Shown: positions 1-6,398 of the stretch, piece after piece | Position numbering within the stretch: the stretch's first letter is position 1 | How the letters are laid out: the number at the start of each line of letters is the position of its first letter | NCBI GenBank assembly: GCA_021160245.1 | Contig: JAGHCW010000210.1 | Coordinates: 1 to 12,460 of the forward strand | Direction: 5' to 3' | Length of the DNA stretch: 12,460 bases | Source of the DNA: a bacterium | GTDB taxonomy: Bacteria > B130-G9 | The notes under the pieces: generated by a model | Databases searched by the model: none | What the model saw: the letters and a program-made list of their open reading frames with translations, nothing else | What the model was told of the DNA's origin: nothing | Translations under genes and position numbers: made by a program

Positions 1-2154
1 GGTGTGATCAAGCACCTTTATGGTGTTATCTCGGAGAGAGGGCAGAAAGGAACCTGGCCGGACTTCGTGCGTAACAACCTTTTGCCGCGCCTTTTCGGCT
101 TCGAGATTCTCATGGCGCCATATACAGTCGCTCATCTCAAGGTCGGAATGCTTCTTGATGAGTTGGGCTGCAGATTGCAGGATGACGAACGGTTGAACAT
201 TTATCTCACAAATACACTGGAGCAGGCAACAAAGGTCTCTAACCTTCTCGCGGTTGGATTCGCGACAGTCCTCGTTGAGGAGGGCAGAGCAGCTGGTGAG
301 ATCAAAGATAAGAAACCGATCATGGTGATAATTGGCAATCCGCCCTATTCCGGTCATTCGATGAATCCGAGTCGTGTTAAGATCAATGGAAGGTTCGAGA
401 AGACGTGGATTGGTGGTCTCATGGAGGATTACAAACAGGTTGATGGCAAGCCACTCGGTGAACGCAATCCCAAATGGCTTCAGGACGACTACGTCAAGTT
501 TCTGCGGTTTGCTCAATGGCGTGTTGAAAGGACCGGCTGTGGCATCGTCTCAATGATCACAAATCATAGCTATTTGGACAATCCAACGTTTAGAGGCATG
601 AGGCAGAATCTTATGAAGACATTTGATGAGATTCATGTCTTGGACCTGCATGGAAACGTCAAGAAGAGGGAAACTGCACCGGACGGTCTTGGGGATGAGA
701 ACGTGTTCAATATCCAACAGGGCGTGGCCATTTGCACCCTCGTCGATACAGCGAGAAAAACCAAGAAGCCCCCGGTTGCCCATGCTGATCTTTGGGGCGC
801 CCAGCAATCCAAATACGATTGGCTGAATTCGCATCAACTAGCGAACACTGGTTGGACTAACCTAAAGCTCAAAACGCCTTCCTACTGGTTTGTTCCCAGG
901 AATATGAAGCTGGAAGCTGAATATGAAGCGGGCTGGAAGATAACTGAGGCGATGCCGGTAAACTCTGTGGGAATCGTCACAGCCCGAGATTCTTTGACAA
1001 CTCAGTTCTCAACCTCCGATGTATGGGAAGTTCTCAGGAAGTTCTCGGCGATGCATCCAGAGCAGGCGAGGCGGCATTTTCGACTTGGCCCTGATGCGCA
1101 AGATTGGAAGGTCGAGGCTGCCCAACAGGATGTCAACAACGGCGGGCCCCATCGGGAGTTAGTTCTGCCAATCCTATACAGACCCTTTGACACTCGCTAC
1201 ACATACTATACCGGCCGCTCTCGCGGCTTCATCTGCAGACCTCGCGCAGAAGTCATGCGGAACATGCTTGCCGGGCCGAACCTAAGCATGAATATAGGTC
1301 GAGCAGGGCAAGTGGTTCATCAGCTCGCATGGGATATTCTGCTTTGCACAGATCACATGACCGATCTCAATCTCTTTCGACGAGGCGGCAATTGCCTCTT
1401 CCCACTCTACGCGTATGCTGATTCTGCCACTCGTGTGGGAACAGAATCTGATGACAATTCCAAGCCCTCGGACCGGCGGCCCAACTTCTCGCCTGAATTC
1501 ATCGACGTCATTTCTCGGAGTCTGAAGATGACCTTTCTCCCAGACGGGCAAGACGATCTCAAAGAGACCTTCGGCCCCGAAGACGTGTTCGCTTACATCT
1601 ATGGCATCTTCCATTCGCCAACGTATCGCGCTCGATATTCGGAGTTTCTGAAGATCGATTTCCCCCGTGTGCCGCTTACGTCGAATGCTGATCTGTTTCG
1701 AGCGCTGTGCGAGAAGGGCCGGGAACTAATTGATCTTCACCTTATGCGCGATGAACGCCTAAGCAGCGCCTCGTTTTGGGAAACTCGCTATCCAATCCCA
1801 GGGAAGCATGATGTGACTGCGATTGAGTACGTGCCGGCAGGGGAAGCAGCCCCCGGCGAGGAACTGCCACAGAAGAGTGGACGGGTCTATATCAACAAAA
1901 GGCAACTCAAGAAGGGCGTTGAGTCGCAGTTTTTTGATGGCGTATCGCCTGATGTCTGGATGTTTCAGATCGGCGGCTATCAGGTCCTGAGCCACTGGCT
2001 GAAGGAGCGCAAGAAGCACAAACGCGCCTTAACGCCTGATGACATCGAGCATTTCCAGAAGGTCGTCGCCGTCCTCCGCGAGACCATTCGCCTTATGCAA
2101 GAGATCGACGCCGTGATTGATGCGCATGGCGGCTGGCCGATCGCGCAGTCATAG
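1..2154 (+). CDS. Type ISP restriction-modification enzyme, C-terminal part (5' truncated by window edge)
   Basis: This is the adenine-methyltransferase and target-recognition end of a large single-chain restriction-modification protein of the type ISP (LlaBIII-like) family. The frame is open from base 1, so the GTG at 4 is probably internal; family members are about twice this length and begin with nuclease and helicase domains. Counting from the GTG, the N6-adenine methyltransferase motif IV (NPPY) is at residues 112-115, after the family-typical stretch FEILMAPYTVAHLKVG (about 33-48). Other recognisable blocks are YRPFDTRYTYYTGRSRGF (about 392-409) and YIYGIFHSPTYRARYSEFLKIDFPR (about 531-555), and the C-terminus ends in the characteristic HGGWPI. 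Methyltransferase motif I (SAM binding) should lie just upstream, outside the window. The visible part has no frameshift. It ends 107 bases before the ArsR operon and looks functionally separate from it. Family confidence is high; the recognition site cannot be read from the sequence. Confidence 0.9.
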   Translation, partial: GVIKHLYGVISERGQKGTWPDFVRNNLLPRLFGFEILMAPYTVAHLKVGMLLDELGCRLQDDERLNIYLTNTLEQATKVSNLLAVGFATVLVEEGRAAGEIKDKKPIMVIIGNPPYSGHSMNPSRVKINGRFEKTWIGGLMEDYKQVDGKPLGERNPKWLQDDYVKFLRFAQWRVERTGCGIVSMITNHSYLDNPTFRGMRQNLMKTFDEIHVLDLHGNVKKRETAPDGLGDENVFNIQQGVAICTLVDTARKTKKPPVAHADLWGAQQSKYDWLNSHQLANTGWTNLKLKTPSYWFVPRNMKLEAEYEAGWKITEAMPVNSVGIVTARDSLTTQFSTSDVWEVLRKFSAMHPEQARRHFRLGPDAQDWKVEAAQQDVNNGGPHRELVLPILYRPFDTRYTYYTGRSRGFICRPRAEVMRNMLAGPNLSMNIGRAGQVVHQLAWDILLCTDHMTDLNLFRRGGNCLFPLYAYADSATRVGTESDDNSKPSDRRPNFSPEFIDVISRSLKMTFLPDGQDDLKETFGPEDVFAYIYGIFHSPTYRARYSEFLKIDFPRVPLTSNADLFRALCEKGRELIDLHLMRDERLSSASFWETRYPIPGKHDVTAIEYVPAGEAAPGEELPQKSGRVYINKRQLKKGVESQFFDGVSPDVWMFQIGGYQVLSHWLKERKKHKRALTPDDIEHFQKVVAVLRETIRLMQEIDAVIDAHGGWPIAQS

Positions 2155-2191
2155 TCAATCCATCCATTTCAGCCAATCCGGAACAACTGCC

Positions 2192-2219
2192 TTGCTTTAT
2201 TTGCTTATTTGGTTATATT
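2192..2219 (+). promoter_or_regulatory. Predicted sigma70-type promoter of the ArsR-led operon
   Basis: The -35 box TTGCTT is at 2192-2197 and the -10 box TATATT at 2214-2219, with a 16-base spacer. The predicted transcription start is near 2226, giving a leader of about 36 nt before the ATG at 2262. The -35 is weak (TTG plus poor matches) and the -10 is good. It is the only clear promoter before the ten-gene run, and the -10 box sits inside a palindrome, as expected for a repressed promoter. Confidence 0.55.
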
Positions 2220-2227
2220 GCCAAATA
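2206..2227. promoter_or_regulatory. Palindromic operator candidate for the first ArsR regulator
   Basis: A perfect 7-base inverted repeat, TATTTGG (2206-2212) and CCAAATA (2221-2227), is separated by 8 bases that hold the -10 box. A dimeric winged-helix repressor bound here would block RNA polymerase, and ArsR-family proteins commonly autoregulate from such sites. That the neighbouring ArsR protein binds it is inferred from position and symmetry. Confidence 0.55.
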
Positions 2228-2261
2228 GACAAGAGCAGAATCCGGAAACCAGGAGGCGGCG

Positions 2262-2582
2262 ATGAACCGAAAGACCAAAGCAAAATACGAGGCGAGGGCC
2301 GCCATAATAAAGGCGCTCGCACATCCCACGCGACTATTCATCGTCGATCACCTCGCCAAGGAGAAGACTTGCGTGTGCATATTGAGCAAGATGGTTGGCG
2401 CGGACATGTCCACCGTATCAAGACACCTCTCGATTCTCAAATCCGTTGGGATAATCGAGGACGAGAAGGTCGGCCCGCAGGTTTTTTATCACCTGAAGGT
2501 CCCGTGTGTTCTCAATTTTTTTGGATGCGTTGAGGCTGTGATGAAGTCGAACGCCGAGGCGCAGATGGAGCTTGTGAGATGA
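2262..2582 (+). CDS. ArsR/SmtB-family metalloregulatory repressor with CVC sensor motif
   Basis: A 106-aa winged-helix repressor of the ArsR/SmtB family, expected to bind operator DNA as a dimer and to dissociate when a thiophilic metal(loid) binds cysteines. A CVC motif (Cys37, Cys39) sits at the start of the helix before the recognition region, as in ELCVCDL-type arsenic and metal sensors. The helix-turn-helix is about residues 40-62 (ADMSTVSRHLSILK), followed by the beta-wing. Two further cysteines, Cys82 and Cys89 (VPCVLNFFGCVEAV), lie in the C-terminal dimerisation helix and could complete a thiolate site. The ATG at 2262 is preceded by AGGAGG at 2251-2256, five bases away. The stop overlaps the next start (ATGA, 2579-2582), so it is translationally coupled to the permease. 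It probably represses the whole downstream operon. The inducer (As(III), Sb(III), organoarsenical or other soft metal) cannot be fixed from sequence. Confidence 0.92.
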   Translation: MNRKTKAKYEARAAIIKALAHPTRLFIVDHLAKEKTCVCILSKMVGADMSTVSRHLSILKSVGIIEDEKVGPQVFYHLKVPCVLNFFGCVEAVMKSNAEAQMELVR

Positions 2583-3877
2583 TTGCCAAGAAGGATGTGA
2601 AGACTCTTCTGCTATTCCTTGCCGTGTTTATCGGCGCGTTCTACTTGCCAGTGGGCGAGGCGCGTTTCGACAATGCGATTTCCGAGTCATTTCATCTGCT
2701 GAAGTCCTACGCCAGAGAGCACGTCTTATTGTGCCTCATCCCGGCTTTTTTCATCGCTGGTGGCATCTCCGTTTTCATAAGTCAGGCCTCGGTTATGAAG
2801 TATCTTGGCGCGAAGGCGAACAAGTTTCTGGCATACAGCGTCGCCTCGGTCTCCGGGTCGGTTCTTGCGGTCTGCTCCTGCACGGTTCTGCCGTTGTTTG
2901 CGGGTATATATAGGATGGGAGCTGGGCTTGGACCTGCTACGGCATTTCTATATTCGGGTCCGGCTATCAACGTCTTGGCCATCGCGCTCACGGCTCGCGT
3001 TTTAGGCATTGAAATCGGCATCGCGCGCGCCGTGGGCGCTGTGCTGTTTAGTATTGTAATTGGGCTTTTGATGCACCTTTTTTTCAGAAAGGACGAGCAT
3101 GCGAGGCAGGCTGTTCATTCTGCTATGCCAGAGCCTGAAGTGGCGAGGCCACTCTGGCAGAATGCCGTTTATTTCGGGACGATGATTGGGATTCTGGTCT
3201 TTGCGAACTGGGGGACTCCGGGTGAGGCGTCCGGCTTCTGGCAGACGGTTTATTCCGTTAAATGGTTCATCACAGGGGCATTTGCAGCGGCATTCGGCGC
3301 TATCTTGATCGCCTGGCTGGATATTTTGTGGTGGAAGGTGGTTGCGGCCGCATCGCCGGCGATAATTCTCGCGTTTTTGTTTCCTGACGCCCCGATCTTG
3401 GCGTTTGGAGCGGGTGTTGTCGGACTTTGCGTGATAACCGGCTCAGGCCGAGGCGAGTCAAAGGAATGGTTTGACAGCACATGGGTTTTTGCCCAGCAGA
3501 TATTGCCGCTTCTTTTCTTCGGGGTGCTGATTGCGGGGGCGCTTCTGGGTCGTCCGAACCACGAGGGACTTATCCCATCCGCTTGGGTGACTTCCGCCGT
3601 TGGGGGCAACTCACTCTTCGCGAACTTCTTCGCCTCGATCGCCGGAGCATTTATGTATTTCGCCACTCTGACAGAAGTGCCGATTCTACAAGGGCTAATC
3701 GGTGCGGGTATGGGCAAAGGTCCTGCGCTCGCTCTCCTCTTGGCAGGTCCGGCGCTATCGCTGCCAAATATGCTTGTCATCAGGAAGATAATGGGGACAA
3801 AGAAGACGGTTATTTACGTTTCGCTTGTAGTAGTCATGGCGACTTTTACCGGAATGGTCTTTGGGGCAATCATGTGA
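2579..3877 (+). CDS. ArsP/YraQ-family (DUF318) inner-membrane permease
   Basis: A 432-aa polytopic membrane protein of the ArsP_1/DUF318 permease family. Members include the trivalent organoarsenical exporter ArsP and SO_0444-type metal exporters. Two halves of hydrophobic helices are joined by a soluble linker (about residues 170-192). The first half carries the signature CSCTVLPLFAGIYRMGAGLG (99-118) with the paired cysteines Cys99 and Cys101, followed by GPATAFLYSGPAINVLA. The second half has a matching repeat, FATLTEVPILQGL (361-373) and GPALALLLAGPALSLPNMLVI (381-401). RGESKEWFDSTWVFAQQILPL (291-311) is a conserved family block. Other cysteines are Cys52 and Cys284. The start is the ATG in the ATGA overlap with the ArsR gene. 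The likely role is export of a thiol-binding metal(loid) or organometalloid from cytoplasm to periplasm, feeding the tripartite pump encoded next. Family assignment is strong; substrate is inferred. Confidence 0.9.
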   Translation: MIAKKDVKTLLLFLAVFIGAFYLPVGEARFDNAISESFHLLKSYAREHVLLCLIPAFFIAGGISVFISQASVMKYLGAKANKFLAYSVASVSGSVLAVCSCTVLPLFAGIYRMGAGLGPATAFLYSGPAINVLAIALTARVLGIEIGIARAVGAVLFSIVIGLLMHLFFRKDEHARQAVHSAMPEPEVARPLWQNAVYFGTMIGILVFANWGTPGEASGFWQTVYSVKWFITGAFAAAFGAILIAWLDILWWKVVAAASPAIILAFLFPDAPILAFGAGVVGLCVITGSGRGESKEWFDSTWVFAQQILPLLFFGVLIAGALLGRPNHEGLIPSAWVTSAVGGNSLFANFFASIAGAFMYFATLTEVPILQGLIGAGMGKGPALALLLAGPALSLPNMLVIRKIMGTKKTVIYVSLVVVMATFTGMVFGAIM

Positions 3878-3887
3878 GCGCTTCCAC

Positions 3888-3895
3888 AGGAGGAG
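3888..3895 (+). promoter_or_regulatory. Shine-Dalgarno site that fixes the start of the TolC-like gene
   Basis: AGGAGGAG lies two bases before the ATG at 3898 and 11 bases after the permease stop. The core AGGAGG (3888-3893) leaves a 4-base gap to the ATG, which is short but workable. The ATG it serves opens directly into a signal peptide. This argues against using the upstream ATG at 3481, which is in the same frame but inside the permease gene. Confidence 0.7.
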
Positions 3896-3897
3896 TA

Positions 3898-5298
3898 ATG
3901 CTAATCACGATTCTCTGTGTTCTGTTGGCGGCCGCAGGGACCGCTTCAGCAGCCGATGCGTCAGGTTTAGCCGGGCTGCCGGCCGCGCACCGCACGCAAG
4001 AGGCCACATTATCTACGCAACGAGTCGGGGCAGATGTTGCTGATGCGTTCTCGGCGCCGCTTACGCTGGATGGGTGTATAGAGATTGCCCTCAGCAACAA
4101 CCCGGATGTTGCATTGAGACAGTGGGATAAGCTGGCTGCCGAGGCGCGACGAGCCGTTGCCGCGGCTGAGCGCTGGCCTGTCCTTCGTGGCGTAGGCAGC
4201 TCAACACAGTATCTGGACAAACAGCGTATGATGCCGGCCAGAGAGCCGAAAGAGCCGGGCATGTTCAGCGAGAACATACTCTCAGCAGACCTTGAGGTGC
4301 GCTTGCCCATCTACACGGGCGGCCGAATCACCAATGCAATCGAGGCCGCTGAGCTGCTTGAGCAAGCGGCGGAGCATCGGCTTGCCCGCACCCGAACCGA
4401 GCTGGTCTTCAACGTCTCCAGCTCGTTCTATTTAATACTTGGTCTCCAACACCTCGTCGAGTCCCTCGGATTCTCTAAGAATGCATTGGAGGAACACTGT
4501 AAGCGGATAGAAGAGCTCATCGCGGCCGAAAAGGCCGCCAAGGTGGACCTTCTCCGCACGGAGGTCAGGCTTGCGGACATTCAACAGAAGCTGGCGAACG
4601 CTGCCAGCAGTCTTGCGATCCAACGTCGTGTGCTTGCCAATCTACTTGGAGTTGACGAAGGCGCATCCTCGCTTTCGATTCAGGGCGACCTTGCTTTGTC
4701 CAGTGTGGATGCAGACCCGGCAGTCAGTTTAGCTGAGGCTTACACGGCCAGGACCGATTATGCGGCCGCCAGGGCCAGCGTAGAGGCGCAGCTGGCGGCA
4801 GTAAATGCGGCCCGTGCGGGTCATTTTCCCACTGTTTCGCTCAAGGCTTTGTATGGCGGACGATGGGGTGAGGGGGCGTCGGTGGGAGAAGAGGGCGCAA
4901 GAGACCCAGAGGACGTGGGCCGCGTGGGGATCGTGCTGGACATCCCTCTGTTTGAGGGGGGAAGGACTGCGGGCCGAGTTCGAGAGGAGCAAGCCAAGCT
5001 GGGCGCTGCGCGAGAGGCTCTGCGCAAGTTGGAGCTCAGGATTCGTCTTGAGGTGGAGCGCGCGCTCCTCAACATCAGCTTCTGCCGCAAGCGAGTGGCT
5101 GCTGGCGAGAAGGCGATTGAACAGGGCAAGGAGTCCCTCCGTATCGAGCGAGAGAAATACGAGTTGGGCAGGGGCTCGGTCACGGACGTTCTGGACGCGC
5201 AGGCGGCGCTTCTTGGCGCTCAAACCAGCTATTTCACGGCGCTGGCCGAGTACAACATCTCGGTGGCTGAACTGCGATTGGCAACTGGAGAAGAATGA
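3898..5298 (+). CDS. TolC-family outer-membrane efflux channel
   Basis: A 466-aa outer-membrane factor, the exit duct of a tripartite efflux pump. Residues 1-19 are a signal peptide (MLITILCVLLAAAGTASAA) with an AxA-type cleavage site; Cys7 is not in a lipobox. Two structural repeats follow. The first starts at LTLDGCIEIALSNNPDVALR (about 55-74) and has the beta-strand segment ADLEVRLPIYTGGR (130-143). The second has VGIVLDIPLFEGGRTAGRVRE (343-363) and the diagnostic YELGRGSVTDVLDAQAALL (421-439), before the terminal LRLATGE. Long alpha-helical coiled-coil stretches (about 145-245 and 360-420) match the periplasmic tunnel. The open frame extends to 3481, but those 139 extra codons overlap the permease in another frame and encode no known domain. 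The stop overlaps the adaptor start (ATGA, 5295-5298). Length and domain order are normal for the family. Confidence 0.9.
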   Translation: MLITILCVLLAAAGTASAADASGLAGLPAAHRTQEATLSTQRVGADVADAFSAPLTLDGCIEIALSNNPDVALRQWDKLAAEARRAVAAAERWPVLRGVGSSTQYLDKQRMMPAREPKEPGMFSENILSADLEVRLPIYTGGRITNAIEAAELLEQAAEHRLARTRTELVFNVSSSFYLILGLQHLVESLGFSKNALEEHCKRIEELIAAEKAAKVDLLRTEVRLADIQQKLANAASSLAIQRRVLANLLGVDEGASSLSIQGDLALSSVDADPAVSLAEAYTARTDYAAARASVEAQLAAVNAARAGHFPTVSLKALYGGRWGEGASVGEEGARDPEDVGRVGIVLDIPLFEGGRTAGRVREEQAKLGAAREALRKLELRIRLEVERALLNISFCRKRVAAGEKAIEQGKESLRIEREKYELGRGSVTDVLDAQAALLGAQTSYFTALAEYNISVAELRLATGEE

Positions 5299-6398
5299 TG
5301 AAGAAGCTTCTAGTCGGGATCATTGTGATAGGTGTGCTGTTTGCCGCAGTCGTTCTCGTGACAAACAGGGACGTTGATGATAAGGCTGGGACTCAGGTTA
5401 AGCAAAAACCTGCGCCATTGGTTGTTACGGAGATAGCTAAGGCGCAGGACATTTCACGCACGCTGGAGCTGACTGGGTCTGTTTCGCCGACCAAGGTTGC
5501 GCAGATGATCTCGGCTGCGGAGGGCCCGATTCTCCACTGCCGGGTGAGAGAAGGGGACAACGTCAGATCTGGTCAGGCGCTGGTTACAATAGGGCGCCGC
5601 CTGGCCGCGCAGGCCGCTGTGGCCTCCGCACGAGAGGAGCTGAGCAGACAGGCCGACGAACTGCGGCGCACCGACCGGCTTGTGCAGAGCGGCGCGATTG
5701 CCGGCGAAGAGCTGGACGTGGCTCGCGCCAATTACAAGAAGGCCGAGTCGCAGCTTGCGGCGGCCGAGCTCGGCTTGGCTGACTACGAGATAGCGGCGCC
5801 GTGGGCCGGGATTGTATCGGTGGTCTGGGTCGCAGAAGGCGACTACGTTGCGCCACGGGCCAAGCTTGTCGAGATATTCGATCCTGCAAGTCTTGTCGTT
5901 CAATTCGAGGTTCCTGAGAAGCACTCGGCCGGCGTAAAGGCCGGAGCGAAGATTGTTGTCAACCTAGACGCTTATCCGAGGACCCCCTTTCAAGCCACCA
6001 TCACTCGCGTCTATCCACAGCTTGACCCCCAAACACGCACCCGAACAGTTGAGGCGACAATAAGAGAGGCCGTGAATCTCCTGCCGGGCATGTTTGCGCG
6101 GGTCTCGCTGGTCGTCGAGGCGGCCCAGAATGCCGTTGTTATTCCGGACAGCGCAGTTTTGGTAACGCCCAAGGGCGATGAGGTCGCATTCGTTGTGCAG
6201 GACAATAAGGCTAGTTTAAGAAGGGTGAGGACCGGCATCGAGGCTGGCCATAACGTGCAGATTGTGGAAGGCATACAGCCGGGCGAACGCGTGGTGACTT
6301 CCGGCAACCAGGGGCTCAAGGATGGCGAGACCGTTAAGCTGTCGAAGTCGCCAAAACGCAGCGAACCGAAGGCCGCTGCGGATGGAGGCGCTCGATGA
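5295..6398 (+). CDS. RND efflux periplasmic adaptor (membrane fusion protein)
   Basis: A 367-aa adaptor of the HlyD/AcrA type that bridges the RND permease and the TolC-like channel. Residues about 4-23 form an N-terminal hydrophobic anchor or uncleaved signal; there is no lipobox cysteine. The first half of the lipoyl/barrel-sandwich domain is about 70-100 (EGPILHCRVREGDNVRSGQAL), a short alpha-hairpin spans about 103-162, and the second lipoyl half follows (AAPWAGIVSVVWVAEGDYV, 167-185). The beta-barrel (about 196-275) includes VYPQLDPQTRTRTVEATI and LLPGMFARVSL, and the membrane-proximal domain includes VVIPDSAVL (281-289) and GIQPGERVVTSGNQGL (326-341). There are two adjacent ATG codons, 5295 and 5298; the first gives the usual ATGA overlap with the TolC stop, and GGAG lies at 5287-5290. 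There is no His/Met-rich metal-binding N-terminal extension like that of CusB, so this does not specifically indicate a copper/silver pump. Confidence 0.92.
   Translation: MMKKLLVGIIVIGVLFAAVVLVTNRDVDDKAGTQVKQKPAPLVVTEIAKAQDISRTLELTGSVSPTKVAQMISAAEGPILHCRVREGDNVRSGQALVTIGRRLAAQAAVASAREELSRQADELRRTDRLVQSGAIAGEELDVARANYKKAESQLAAAELGLADYEIAAPWAGIVSVVWVAEGDYVAPRAKLVEIFDPASLVVQFEVPEKHSAGVKAGAKIVVNLDAYPRTPFQATITRVYPQLDPQTRTRTVEATIREAVNLLPGMFARVSLVVEAAQNAVVIPDSAVLVTPKGDEVAFVVQDNKASLRRVRTGIEAGHNVQIVEGIQPGERVVTSGNQGLKDGETVKLSKSPKRSEPKAAADGGAR

Noticed and set aside
2117-2533. Open frame (138 codons) crossing the promoter region and the first ArsR gene
   Set aside because: It overlaps the ArsR gene in another frame and reads through the promoter/operator. 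No ribosome site or domain supports it.
3250-3780. Antisense open frame (176 codons) opposite the permease
   Set aside because: It is a low-complexity Ala/Pro/Ser translation with no motif, fully overlapping a conserved membrane protein.
3481-3897. In-frame N-terminal extension of the TolC-like gene from an upstream ATG
   Set aside because: It lies inside the permease gene in another frame and encodes no recognisable domain. The ATG at 3898 has a Shine-Dalgarno site and begins a normal signal peptide.
4805-5377. Open frame (190 codons) inside the TolC-like gene
   Set aside because: It is an Arg/Trp/Ser-rich shadow of the TolC coiled-coil region, with no ribosome site or domain.
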